The notes below the pieces were generated by a model. The model made no database searches and was not told the DNA's origin. It saw nothing but the letters and a program-made list of their open reading frames with translations. From Endomicrobium sp. (GTDB taxonomy: Bacteria; Elusimicrobiota; Endomicrobiia; Endomicrobiales; Endomicrobiaceae), in contig JAISLV010000240.1 of NCBI GenBank assembly GCA_031277075.1, positions 1-13,985 of the forward strand: a stretch of DNA of 13,985 nt, written 5' to 3'. Below are positions 1 to 6,790 of the stretch, piece after piece. A program made the translations under genes and the position numbers. Position 1 is the stretch's first letter; the number at the start of each line of letters is the position of its first letter.

Positions 1-2
1 GC

Positions 3-56
3 GAAAGAAATGCGTTCGGCGTAATTTTCAAAACAATTTATAGGCTTGACGTTTAA
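3..56 (+). CDS. C-terminal end of an unrecognised gene (partial)
   Basis: The third reading frame is open from the window edge and ends at TAA 54-56. It gives about 17 residues ending in FKTIYRLDV. The composition (aromatic and hydrophobic residues with scattered charge) and codon choice resemble real coding sequence. Too little is present to name a family. It overlaps the open frame that starts at or before 46, so either two genes overlap here or one gene is split by a frameshift. The reading is tentative. Confidence 0.35.
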   Translation, partial: ERNAFGVIFKTIYRLDV

Positions 57-234
57 AGATTTTGAAAATTACGACCCTAAAGCGAAAAAAAGCGGACAGA
101 CCGCCTATAAAAACATAAAAAATCCGAATTCTGACGACAACGCTGATTTTTTTGCAACATTGCGCGCCGTAAAGAAAAATTTTATACTTACGGATATTTT
201 TGCCTTTAACAAAAAACTAGGAGATACAAAATGA
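46..234 (+). CDS. Small hypothetical ORF upstream of the ABC permease, possibly the frameshifted tail of the preceding gene
   Basis: This is an open frame of 62 codons with TTG as the only plausible start. An in-frame TAA lies at 22-24 and there is no ATG. The product is hydrophilic, Lys/Asn/Asp-rich, and ends FAFNKKLGDTK. I recognise no domain, signal peptide or membrane segment. Codon use looks like that of the neighbouring genes. The stop overlaps the permease start as ATGA (231-234), and the permease ribosome binding site AGGAG (219-223) lies inside this ORF. That arrangement is typical of translationally coupled operon genes and supports the frame being translated. The weak TTG start and the 11-nt overlap with the frame ending at 56 raise two options: a small gene, or the tail of the upstream gene after a +1/-2 frameshift near 42-54. 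Confidence 0.45.
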   Translation: MTFKDFENYDPKAKKSGQTAYKNIKNPNSDDNADFFATLRAVKKNFILTDIFAFNKKLGDTK

Positions 235-1415
235 ACCTCTTTCAAATTTCTTATAAAAATCTTTTTCGCCGCAAAACCCGCACAGCTTTTACTATTGTCG
301 GCATAACGCTTTCAACGTGGGTTTTGGTAACGCTGCTCGGCTTTAACAGAGGTTATGAAAACTCTTTAAACAACGATATAGACGCTATGGGATTTCAAAT
401 AGTCTTAACGGCAAAAGGCTGCCCATATGAAGCGGCGACTTTAATGTTAAAAGGCGGAACGGGGCTTCGCTATATGCCGCAGTCAATAGTTCAAGACGTT
501 GATAAATCGCCTGAAGTTTTGCAGACTTCGCAAATGTTAATGCATGCTGAATTTGACGCAAACAAAGGAGAAAACGGCGGAACGTCAATATATTTGGGCA
601 TAGACCCAACGACTTATCCTAAAATGAAGCCGTATTTGCAATTTCAGCAAGGCGGATGGTTTAACGAAAACTCGCAAAACGAAATAGTTTTAGGCTATGA
701 AGCCGCTGAACTTGAACAAAGAGAAGCGGGCGACATTATGCTTTTAGCGGGAAGCGAAGAAGAATTTACTATAGTCGGAGTATTAAAGCGCACTGGAACG
801 CAAGACGACGGAATGATTTTTCTTCCTCTTAAAACCGTTCAAAAAGTTTTCAAAAAAGAGGGACAGCTTACAATGCTTGGCATACAGCTCAACAAAGACG
901 CAAATTCAAACGCTTTTGAAGAAGAACTTTACAAGCTGCCCGACGTGCAAGTGGTATCTATGGCTCAGGTAAAAAATACGATTATGAGCCTTGTTACAAG
1001 CGCAAAAGCGATAGTTTTAGCCATAGCCTTTATAGCTTTTTTAATAGCGATGTTTGGCGTATTAAACACGGTGTTAATGTCTGTTTTTGAAAGGTATCAA
1101 GAAATCGGCATTTTAAAAAGTATGGGCGCGCTGCCGAAAGATATTTTTCAAATGATTTTAATAGAGACCGCTCTTTTATGTTCTTTCGGAGGCATAGCGG
1201 GAATAGCGTTTTCTTTTATTTTTGCAGGAATTTCAGAAACAATAATACGCTATTTTCTCCCATTTACTCCAAACGGAAATTTGATAGCCATAGATTTTAA
1301 TACGGCGGCTTTGTCTTTTGCGGCGATAGCGGCAGTAGGCGTTATCGGCGGAGTATATCCGTCGTTGAGAGCCGCAAACATAAGACCTCTTGAAGCGATG
1401 AGAGCAAACGATTAA
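231..1415 (+). CDS. ABC transporter permease, FtsX/MacB/LolC-type
   Basis: This is the membrane subunit of a type VII (MacB/LolCDE/FtsEX-like) ABC transporter, 394 residues long. Members of this group use cytoplasmic ATP hydrolysis to drive work on the periplasmic side, such as lipoprotein release, efflux from the periplasm or signalling, rather than moving solute through a membrane channel. It has the family layout: a short amphipathic N-terminus, TM1 at about 17-37, a large periplasmic domain (about 40-255), then TM2 (about 259-282), TM3 (about 308-332) and TM4 (about 358-378). The cytoplasmic coupling segment ERYQEIGILKSMGA (287-300) and the C-terminal P-x-LEAMR ending are typical. The periplasmic domain has the only extracytoplasmic cysteine in a KGCPYEAA stretch (62-69). 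Start: ATG with AGGAG seven bases upstream. The ATPase follows after 72 nt. Substrate is unknown. It is unlikely to be a complete MacB, because no ATPase domain is fused. Confidence 0.9.
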   Translation: MNLFQISYKNLFRRKTRTAFTIVGITLSTWVLVTLLGFNRGYENSLNNDIDAMGFQIVLTAKGCPYEAATLMLKGGTGLRYMPQSIVQDVDKSPEVLQTSQMLMHAEFDANKGENGGTSIYLGIDPTTYPKMKPYLQFQQGGWFNENSQNEIVLGYEAAELEQREAGDIMLLAGSEEEFTIVGVLKRTGTQDDGMIFLPLKTVQKVFKKEGQLTMLGIQLNKDANSNAFEEELYKLPDVQVVSMAQVKNTIMSLVTSAKAIVLAIAFIAFLIAMFGVLNTVLMSVFERYQEIGILKSMGALPKDIFQMILIETALLCSFGGIAGIAFSFIFAGISETIIRYFLPFTPNGNLIAIDFNTAALSFAAIAAVGVIGGVYPSLRAANIRPLEAMRAND

Positions 1416-1487
1416 GCGGTAAGGTTCAAGAGTTAGCGGTTTAACCAGTAAAAATAATTTATTAATATAAAAGGAAGGGCAACCGAT

Positions 1488-2171
1488 ATGAATTTAATTG
1501 AAGCCGCAAATTTGACTAAAATTTACAAACGCGGGTCTGAGGAAGTGCGCGCTTTAGACGCAGTGAGCTTTAATATAGAACAAGGCGATATTGCAGCCGT
1601 TACAGGGCAATCAGGTTCAGGAAAAACTACTCTTATAAATATTTTGGGTTGTTTGGATAACCCGACTTCTGGCAATCTGACGATTGACGGCAAAGAAATT
1701 TTCAAAAGCGGATTTGAATTTAACGAAACGGAACTTACAAAAATAAGAAGAACTTTTTTCGGCTATATTTTCCAAAAATTTTTCTTAATACCCACGCTTA
1801 CGGTAAAAGAAAACATTTTAACGCCGTCGGTATTTCAAAAAGGACTTAAAGCAGGCGAAGAAAAAGTCGACGAAGTGTTGGAACTTTTAGGGATAGCTCA
1901 TCGTAAAAATCATTTCCCATCGGAACTTTCAGGCGGCGAAATGCAAAGAACTGCTATAGCAAGAGCTTTGATAAATTCCCCTAAAATTCTTATAGCCGAC
2001 GAACCCACAGGCAACCTTGACAGCAAACGTTCTGACGAAATAAAAACAATTCTAACCGAACTCAACAAAAAACGCTCAATAACGATTATTTTAGTAACGC
2101 ACAACCCCGAACTTGCGGATATAGGAAACAAAAAAATTGAACTCAAAGACGGAAAGCTGACAAGCCGCTAA
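1488..2171 (+). CDS. ABC transporter ATP-binding protein, LolD/MacB family
   Basis: This is the cytoplasmic ATPase of the transporter whose permease lies just upstream, 227 residues long, a normal single-domain length. All nucleotide-binding motifs are intact: Walker A GQSGSGKTT (40-48), Q-loop glutamine 96, signature LSGGEMQR (147-154), Walker B ILIADEP with catalytic Glu172 (167-173), D-loop NLD (176-178) and H-loop His205. The start is supported by a strong purine-rich ribosome binding site, AAGGAAGGGC, at 1471-1480. The closest general family is LolD/MacB/DevA-like, seen in the LSGGEMQR signature and the DEPTGNLDS sequence. Lipoprotein release cannot be claimed from this subunit alone. 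It would work as a homodimer with two permease copies. It is the last gene before a convergent boundary occupied by a repeat element. Confidence 0.93.
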   Translation: MNLIEAANLTKIYKRGSEEVRALDAVSFNIEQGDIAAVTGQSGSGKTTLINILGCLDNPTSGNLTIDGKEIFKSGFEFNETELTKIRRTFFGYIFQKFFLIPTLTVKENILTPSVFQKGLKAGEEKVDEVLELLGIAHRKNHFPSELSGGEMQRTAIARALINSPKILIADEPTGNLDSKRSDEIKTILTELNKKRSITIILVTHNPELADIGNKKIELKDGKLTSR

Positions 2172-2192
2172 AAAGCGCATTAATCAATTGGG

Positions 2193-2364
2193 TGTCTCTA
2201 AAAAACTATAATGTTCGTAATTGCCGTGAGTTTTGCGGCAGTTCAAAGAAGAAAATGCGGGGCGTTCTAAGAGCAAGGACGGACAAATTTTCTGATGCCC
2301 AAATGCCGCAAAGACAATGTCTCAAGGCGCAAGGCAAAGACGGGCGGTAGGGTTTTTAGAGACA
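2193..2364. repeat. 172-bp dispersed repeat element, copy 1, with terminal inverted repeats (MITE-like or structured RNA)
   Basis: The element begins TGTCTCTAAAAA (2193-2204) and ends with the exact reverse complement TTTTTAGAGACA (2353-2364). In this copy the inverted repeat extends outwards through AATTGG (2186-2191) and CCAATT (2366-2371), giving a 19-bp arm interrupted only by a G/T pair. A second copy lies in opposite orientation at the right edge of the window. The copies share an identical 31-nt core (2267-2297 here) and a 52-nt block with two differences. No protein is encoded. Internal pairings include TTGCGGCA (2233-2240) with TGCCGCAA (2304-2311), and the hairpin CGTTCT/AGGACG (2263-2268 / 2276-2281). 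It sits between the convergent ends of the ABC ATPase gene and an OmpA-like gene. Its mobility and function are unknown. Confidence 0.85.
2207..2212 (+). promoter_or_regulatory. Conserved TATAAT box inside the repeat element
   Basis: A perfect TATAAT hexamer lies 14 bp inside the element's left end and is preserved in the other copy (minus strand, 13978-13973). No good -35 hexamer is found at 16-18 bp spacing, because that position falls outside the element in flanking DNA. It could act with a host-supplied -35 to transcribe the element. This is suggestive only. Confidence 0.3.
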
Positions 2365-2435
2365 TCCAATTATGACGAAGCGTTAAATAAAATGTTTTTT
2401 GAGCGTTTTGGCGACACACGCCCGTCTTAGCCCCC

Positions 2436-2458
2436 CCCGCGCGCATTTACCGCGCGGG
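2436..2458. other. Perfect 8-bp GC stem-loop across the stop codon of the OmpA-like gene
   Basis: CCCGCGCG (2436-2443) pairs exactly with CGCGCGGG (2451-2458) around a 7-nt loop that contains the stop codon TAA (minus strand, 2449-2447). On the minus strand the stem is followed by a run of G (complement of the C8 tract at 2431-2438), not T, so it is not a standard intrinsic terminator. It may stabilise the 3' end of the message or slow transcription. Confidence 0.5.
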
Positions 2459-4510
2459 CGCTTGAACGGGCGAAAGCGCGTCGACTGGAGCGGCAATAGG
2501 CAAGTCTTCCGCTATAATTCTCAATTCAACTCTTCTGTTTTCCGCAGACGCAGTATCTTCGGTATTTCTAAATTCAACAGGTCCCATTCCCGCGGGAACT
2601 ATAAGCTCAAAATCAACGTTATTTTCTATAAGCTCGTTGGCTACCGCTCCTGCGCGCCTTAAAGACACGCGCTTATTTTCTTCGGACGTCCCTGTTGAAT
2701 CGGTATAGCCTTCTACCAAAATTTCTATCTTTTTATCTTTATTTGCCGATAGAAATTCGTTTATTTTTCTTGATGCGCTTTTTATAGCGGCTTTGCCGTT
2801 TGCCGATAATTTCATATTTGAACCTGCGGCAAAAGTTTCGGACTGTATAAAAACAAAGTTAAGTTTTTCTTTAGCAAGAACATCTAGACGGGCTTGGCGC
2901 GCTTTCTCCAAAGCCTCTCTTTCTTTCTTTTCTTTTTCTTCGGCTTCAAGCCGTTCGCGCTCAAGTTTTAGAGCGTTTTCCTGCTCAATTATTTTATTTA
3001 GCTTTGCAGCTTTTTCCGCTTCTTCTTTTTCTCTCTTTTCTCTTTCCTGCTCAATTATTTTATTTAGCTTTGCGGCTTTTTCCGCTTCTTCTTTTTCTCT
3101 CTTTTCTCTTTCCTTGCGCTCTTTTGCTTCTTGAGCAGCCCTTATTTTTGCAAGGCGTTTTTCTTCTTTCTCTTTTTCAATTCTCAGTTTCTCGGCTTGG
3201 GCAGCCTTACGTTTTTCTTCTTTCTCTCTTTCAATTCTCAATTTTTCGGCTTGCGCAGCCTTGCGCTTTTCTTCATCCGCTCTTTCTTTTTCTATCTTGG
3301 CAAGACGAGCCGCTTCGTCGGCTTTGCGCTTTTCCTCTTCTTCAATCTTTTTTCTTTCTTGAGCAAGGGCGGCTTCTTTAGCCAAACGTTCTTCTTCGGC
3401 TTTTCTTTGAGCTTCCAGCTGTATTTCCTTATCCTTTTCTTCTTCAATTTTTCTCTGCTCTGCAATCTTTCTGTCATAATCTCTTATCTCTTCAAAAAGC
3501 TTCTTATCTTCATCTCTATAAGACGATGCGGGAATAAGCGTCGCTCCATCCGATTGAGAATCGCCAAAATTCTTCTGTCTGGCAAGTTCGAGCAACTCCG
3601 CTTCTTCTCTCTTGCGCTGCTGTTCTAAAAGTTCAAACTTGTTCTGTTCTATTTGCTTAATTTCTTCTTCTCTTTGGCGTTTTTTTAACTCTTCAATATC
3701 TTCTTTTTCTTTCCTCTTATTTTCGGCGGCTATTTTGTCGTCTTCTTTTGCCTTTCTCGCTTCGTCTTTTTTGCGCCGTTTTTCCAAAGCGTCGGCTTCA
3801 CGCTTAATTCTTTCTTCAAATTTTCTCTTTTCTTGCGCGATCTTTGCTTCCAGCTCCAGACGGGCGTCTTCATTTTTCTTTTTTTCAATTTCGTCGGCTT
3901 TACGCTTTTTTTCTTCTTCAAGTTTTTTCTTTTCCTCAAGCTTAGCCTCTTGCGCTAAACGAGCTTCCTCGTCCTTTTTTGCTTTTTCAGCTTCTTTCTT
4001 TTGGGCTTTAGCCAAAGCCGCGGCAATAGCCGCCTCTTTTTTTGCTTGAGCTTTGCGTTCATTTTCTTCCAGCGCTATCCTCTTTTTTTCCTCGTCTTTT
4101 TTTATTTTTTCAGCTTCGGCTCTTTTTTTCTCTTTAAAAGCGGCTATTTTTTCGGCTTTCTCCGCCTCTGCGGCTTCTTCCTGTTCTATGCGTTTTTGTT
4201 CGGCTTTTTCACGTTTTTCTCTTTCTTTTTGCTCAAGGGCTATTCTCTTAGCTTCCTGTTTTTGTTTTTCATCCGCTTCTTCAAGAAGGCGTTTTTTCTG
4301 TTCTTCAATTTTTTTCGACTGGGCAGATTTACCTTTATCTTTGCTTTTTTCATTTTCTACAAAAATATCTTCTATAAGAGACATAGCGTCTTCTTCTTCT
4401 TCTGCGAAAGTATCTTGAGCGTAAAGCAAATCGCCTCCGAGATAAATATAACCCGGAGAAGATACCAATAAAGAAAAAGAAATAAATATGGAACCGAAAC
4501 GTTTCTTCAT
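2447..4510 (-). CDS. Exported long-helix protein with C-terminal OmpA-like peptidoglycan-binding domain (paralogue 1)
   Basis: The product has 687 residues from the ATG at 4510, which has AGAGG six bases upstream. A longer reading from TTG 4528 would contain that ribosome binding site inside the gene and is rejected. An N-terminal signal peptide (about 1-31) has a KKR start, a hydrophobic core and a likely LYA|QD cleavage. There is no lipobox. Residues about 40-545 are almost entirely Lys/Glu/Arg/Ala, predicted coiled coil or single alpha-helix, with tandem repeats of 22 and 18 residues. The C-terminal 139 residues form an OmpA-like domain with VEGYTDSTG (Asp604) and LRRAGAV (Arg619). Their 15-residue spacing matches the diaminopimelate-binding Asp and Arg of Escherichia coli OmpA. 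The domain ends NRRVEL (658-663), followed by a short Pro/Ala tail. Likely role: periplasmic, bound to peptidoglycan by its end. The partner of the helix is unknown. It has its own predicted promoter and a close paralogue directly upstream. Confidence 0.85.
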   Translation of the reverse strand: MKKRFGSIFISFSLLVSSPGYIYLGGDLLYAQDTFAEEEEDAMSLIEDIFVENEKSKDKGKSAQSKKIEEQKKRLLEEADEKQKQEAKRIALEQKEREKREKAEQKRIEQEEAAEAEKAEKIAAFKEKKRAEAEKIKKDEEKKRIALEENERKAQAKKEAAIAAALAKAQKKEAEKAKKDEEARLAQEAKLEEKKKLEEEKKRKADEIEKKKNEDARLELEAKIAQEKRKFEERIKREADALEKRRKKDEARKAKEDDKIAAENKRKEKEDIEELKKRQREEEIKQIEQNKFELLEQQRKREEAELLELARQKNFGDSQSDGATLIPASSYRDEDKKLFEEIRDYDRKIAEQRKIEEEKDKEIQLEAQRKAEEERLAKEAALAQERKKIEEEEKRKADEAARLAKIEKERADEEKRKAAQAEKLRIEREKEEKRKAAQAEKLRIEKEKEEKRLAKIRAAQEAKERKEREKREKEEAEKAAKLNKIIEQEREKREKEEAEKAAKLNKIIEQENALKLERERLEAEEKEKKEREALEKARQARLDVLAKEKLNFVFIQSETFAAGSNMKLSANGKAAIKSASRKINEFLSANKDKKIEILVEGYTDSTGTSEENKRVSLRRAGAVANELIENNVDFELIVPAGMGPVEFRNTEDTASAENRRVELRIIAEDLPIAAPVDALSPVQAPAR
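2980..3111 (-). repeat. 66-bp in-frame tandem repeat (2 copies) in the helix of OmpA-like paralogue 1
   Basis: Two near-identical 66-bp units encode a 22-residue segment around EKAAKLNKIIEQ twice. The offset is exactly 66 bp (the motif ctgctcaatt occurs at 2981 and 3047). The near identity at DNA level suggests a recent duplication by slippage or unequal recombination. The unit is a multiple of three and keeps the frame. Confidence 0.85.
3170..3280 (-). repeat. 54-bp in-frame tandem repeat (2 copies) in the helix of OmpA-like paralogue 1
   Basis: An 18-residue unit around RKAAQAEKLRIE occurs twice, with tcaattctca at 3177 and 3231, an offset of 54 bp. The copies differ at several synonymous positions, so this duplication looks older than the neighbouring 66-bp one. 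Confidence 0.75.
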
Positions 4511-4550
4511 ATATAACCTCTGTTTCAACCGCTTAAACCGAAGCGTCTAA

Positions 4551-4579
4551 AATATAGCCTAAATGTGAAAATTTTGCAA
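4551..4579 (-). promoter_or_regulatory. Predicted sigma-70-type promoter for OmpA-like paralogue 1
   Basis: On the minus strand, TTGCAA (4579-4574, four of six matches to consensus) and TATATT (4556-4551, five of six) are separated by exactly 17 bp. The pair lies 41 bases upstream of the ATG at 4510 and just downstream of a strong terminator. This implies independent transcription of the last gene. Confidence 0.6.
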
Positions 4580-4603
4580 ACTTATTGTGATTTTTATTAT
4601 TAT

Positions 4604-4646
4604 ACAAAAATATTGCGGACGGATTCTTTCGTTTTCCGTCCGCAAT
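4604..4646 (-). terminator. Intrinsic terminator after OmpA-like paralogue 2
   Basis: ATTGCGGACGG (4612-4622) and CCGTCCGCAAT (4636-4646) form a perfect 11-bp GC-rich stem with a 13-nt loop. On the minus strand the stem is followed at once by TTTTTG (4610-4605). It starts 29 bases after the stop of the gene ending at 4675. The A/T pairs at the stem base also give an A-run in the reverse direction, but no gene on the plus strand needs it. Confidence 0.88.
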
Positions 4647-4674
4647 TAAAAGTTAATGGATAAAAAAGCGGGCT

Positions 4675-6762
4675 TTATTTTTTTATCACTTTTATCTCTA
4701 CTCTCAAGTTATCCTGAGATTCAGGGTTATTCGGGTATAAGAAGTTCTCGGGACCTATGCCTACAGGTTCAATAATATTATAATCAACTTCATTATCGGC
4801 AAGAGCGTTTGCGATTATAGCTGCTCTTCTTAAGGCGATTTTTTTGTTGCTTTCTCTATCGCCGAGAGAATCCGTATAGCCTTCCACTACGACTTTATAA
4901 CCTTCGCCGCTATTTTTAAGGAATTTTATTATCTTTTTGGATATTTTAGATATTTCTTTTGCGCCTTTTTTGGAAAGGTCAAAAGATAATCCGCCGAAAT
5001 AATCGTCCTGCATAAGAATAAATTTTAAACCGTCAAATGAACTTTCAGAAAGCGCGGCTTTTTCTTTGCGAGGCTCTTCTTTTTTGGCTTTAGTCTTCGC
5101 CTCATATTCCGCAAGCATAGCGTCAAGCTCGGCTTTTGCTTTTTCTTTTGCGGTTAAGTCTTCGCGGGGTTTTGCCGATTTATCTTCTCTTGTCGCGCTC
5201 TCCGCATCTTTTTCCCCAAACTCTTTTAACTTTTTTTCCTCTTTAAGTCTTTTCTTTTCAGCGGCTATTCTCTCTTTTTCTTCTTTGATTCTTGCTTTCT
5301 CAGCTTCTATTTGCTCGCGTTTAATTCTATTTTCGGCTTCTTGTTTTTCTTTTAATTCTTTTGCAGATTGTTTTGCTTCCGCTTCAGCTTTAGACTTGTT
5401 TTCCGCTTCGCGTTTCTCGTTTAGCTCTTTTTCTAATTTGACCTTTTCTTCATCTTGCCGCTTCATTCTCTTTGTAGTTTTTTCCTGCTCAATGCGGGCT
5501 TTTTCCTCTTCGTGTCTTTTTATTTCTTCTTTAATATGCCGCTCTTCTTCGTCTTTTCTTTTTTTCTCAAGTTCTTCTTTTTCAAGTTTCGCTTTCCTTT
5601 CCTCTTCCTGCTGTTTTAATTCCCGCTCGCGCCGCTCTTTTTCGTCCGCTTTTCTTTTTTTCTCCAGCTCTTCTTTTTCAAGTTTAGCCTTTCTTTTTTC
5701 TTCCTGCTGTTTTAATTTCTGTTCGCGCCGTTCTTCTTCAGCCGCTTTTCTTTTTTTCTCTAGCTCTTCTTTTTCAAGTTTAGCTTTTCTTTTCTCTTCC
5801 TGCTGTTTTAATTTCTGTTCGCGCCGTTCTTCTTCGCGTTTTATTTTTTCTTCAACTGCGGCTTTTCTTTTTTCCGCTTCGGCTTCTTTTGCCTCGCGCT
5901 CAGAGCGCTCTTTTCTTTCCTCTTCAAGACTTTTCTCTTCTTTTTCTATTTTCTCTCCCGATTTTGTTTTTGACCCTTCAAGAACTTTTCTTATAGCTTC
6001 GGCTTCTTTTGCCTCGCGCTCGGCGCGTTTTTTCTCTTGGGCAAGACGTTTTATTTCTTCTTTTTCTCTTATTTTTTCTTCCCGTTTCTCTTTTTCAATT
6101 CTCGCTTTTTCCTCTGAAGCCGCTCTCCGTTTTTCACGCTCGGCTTCTTTTGCTTGCCGCTCAAGGCGTTTTTTCTCTTGAGCAGCGAGCTCGCGTCTTA
6201 TTTTTTCTTCCTGTTTTTCTTTTTCAATTTTAGCTTTTTCTTCGTCTATAGCTCTTTGTTTTTCAACGCTTTTTTCTTTTACATCGCGTCCTTTTTCTCC
6301 CGCCAAACGCTTTTCTTCTTCTTGCCGCATTAATGTTACCGCTTGCTCCTTTTCTTTTTCCGCCTTTTGCTCTTGCGCAAATTGCTTCAACGCCTCTTCC
6401 TGCTTTCTTTGTTCCTCTTTTTCAAGAAGCAGCCTTTCGGCGCGTTTCTGAACTTCGCGTTCAATATCTCTTTTTATTTCCTCTCTAATAAGTTTTCTTT
6501 CCTGTTCAAGTAATCTTCTCTCTTGCGCAAGACGCCGCCGCTCCTCTTCAATATCGGAAAAATCCGATTCGGGACTTATATCTACGCGCTGAGCCTCCCT
6601 CTCTAGTTCAATGTCCTTTCTGGTGGTTTTGCTTCTTACCCTAGAATTCCGTTTTACCCTTAACACAATACCGTCTTCGTAGTAATCTTGGGCAAAAACC
6701 GCAGAAATTGACGAAAAACAAAAAACAAAAGTTAAAATAAAAACAAATGTTTTCTTACTCAT
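4675..6762 (-). CDS. Exported long-helix protein with C-terminal OmpA-like peptidoglycan-binding domain (paralogue 2)
   Basis: The product has 695 residues and the same architecture as the gene downstream. The signal peptide is about 1-24 with likely VFA|QD cleavage, so both paralogues would begin QD after processing. A linker of about 40 residues follows (25-65), then a helix of about 490 residues rich in Glu, Lys and Arg. That helix includes three 32-residue tandem repeats. The OmpA-like domain spans about 576-695. It keeps VEGYTDSLG (Asp631) and LRRAAII (Arg646), the expected diaminopimelate-binding pair. Its final strand reads NLRVEI instead of the usual NRRVEI. No lipobox or membrane span follows the signal, so it should be periplasmic, held by the wall. 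Start: ATG 6762, with AGAGG four bases upstream. The helix composition recalls TolA domain II, but no TolA domains I or III are present. Confidence 0.85.
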   Translation of the reverse strand: MSKKTFVFILTFVFCFSSISAVFAQDYYEDGIVLRVKRNSRVRSKTTRKDIELEREAQRVDISPESDFSDIEEERRRLAQERRLLEQERKLIREEIKRDIEREVQKRAERLLLEKEEQRKQEEALKQFAQEQKAEKEKEQAVTLMRQEEEKRLAGEKGRDVKEKSVEKQRAIDEEKAKIEKEKQEEKIRRELAAQEKKRLERQAKEAEREKRRAASEEKARIEKEKREEKIREKEEIKRLAQEKKRAEREAKEAEAIRKVLEGSKTKSGEKIEKEEKSLEEERKERSEREAKEAEAEKRKAAVEEKIKREEERREQKLKQQEEKRKAKLEKEELEKKRKAAEEERREQKLKQQEEKRKAKLEKEELEKKRKADEKERRERELKQQEEERKAKLEKEELEKKRKDEEERHIKEEIKRHEEEKARIEQEKTTKRMKRQDEEKVKLEKELNEKREAENKSKAEAEAKQSAKELKEKQEAENRIKREQIEAEKARIKEEKERIAAEKKRLKEEKKLKEFGEKDAESATREDKSAKPREDLTAKEKAKAELDAMLAEYEAKTKAKKEEPRKEKAALSESSFDGLKFILMQDDYFGGLSFDLSKKGAKEISKISKKIIKFLKNSGEGYKVVVEGYTDSLGDRESNKKIALRRAAIIANALADNEVDYNIIEPVGIGPENFLYPNNPESQDNLRVEIKVIKK
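5555..5842 (-). repeat. 96-bp in-frame tandem repeat (3 copies) in the helix of OmpA-like paralogue 2
   Basis: Three units with an exact 96-bp period (anchor base c at 5558, 5654 and 5750) encode a 32-residue block around KAKLEKEELEKKRK. The two units at the right are most alike. The unit at the left, nearer the protein's C-terminus, is more diverged. The unit length keeps the reading frame. It is not a multiple of seven, so it does not continue a strict heptad register. It is a likely site of length variation between strains. Confidence 0.9.
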
Positions 6763-6790
6763 TTGGCCTCTTTAAAATATATTTTAAATA

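Noticed and set aside
2399..2662. Plus-strand ORF of 87 codons starting between the repeat and the OmpA-like gene
   Set aside because: It overlaps the conserved OmpA-domain codons on the other strand and has no ribosome binding site or recognisable product.
2793..4471. Several plus-strand ORFs rich in Phe, Ser and Leu, resembling membrane proteins
   Set aside because: They are shadows of the minus-strand long-helix gene, which has a signal peptide, a ribosome binding site and an OmpA domain.
4511..4528. TTG start at 4528 for the first long-helix gene
   Set aside because: The ATG at 4510 has AGAGG at proper spacing, and that site lies inside the TTG extension. The signal peptide also starts properly at the ATG (MKKR).
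5555..5842. Regular 96-bp repeats considered as a CRISPR array
   Set aside because: The units are directly joined with no unique spacers and are in frame with a coding sequence.
5066..6181. Long plus-strand ORF (371 codons) rich in Ser and Phe
   Set aside because: It is the antisense of the Glu/Lys-rich helix gene. GAA/AAG/GAG-type codons give TTC/CTT/CTC on the other strand and suppress stops, so a long open frame is expected by composition. There is no start signal or domain.
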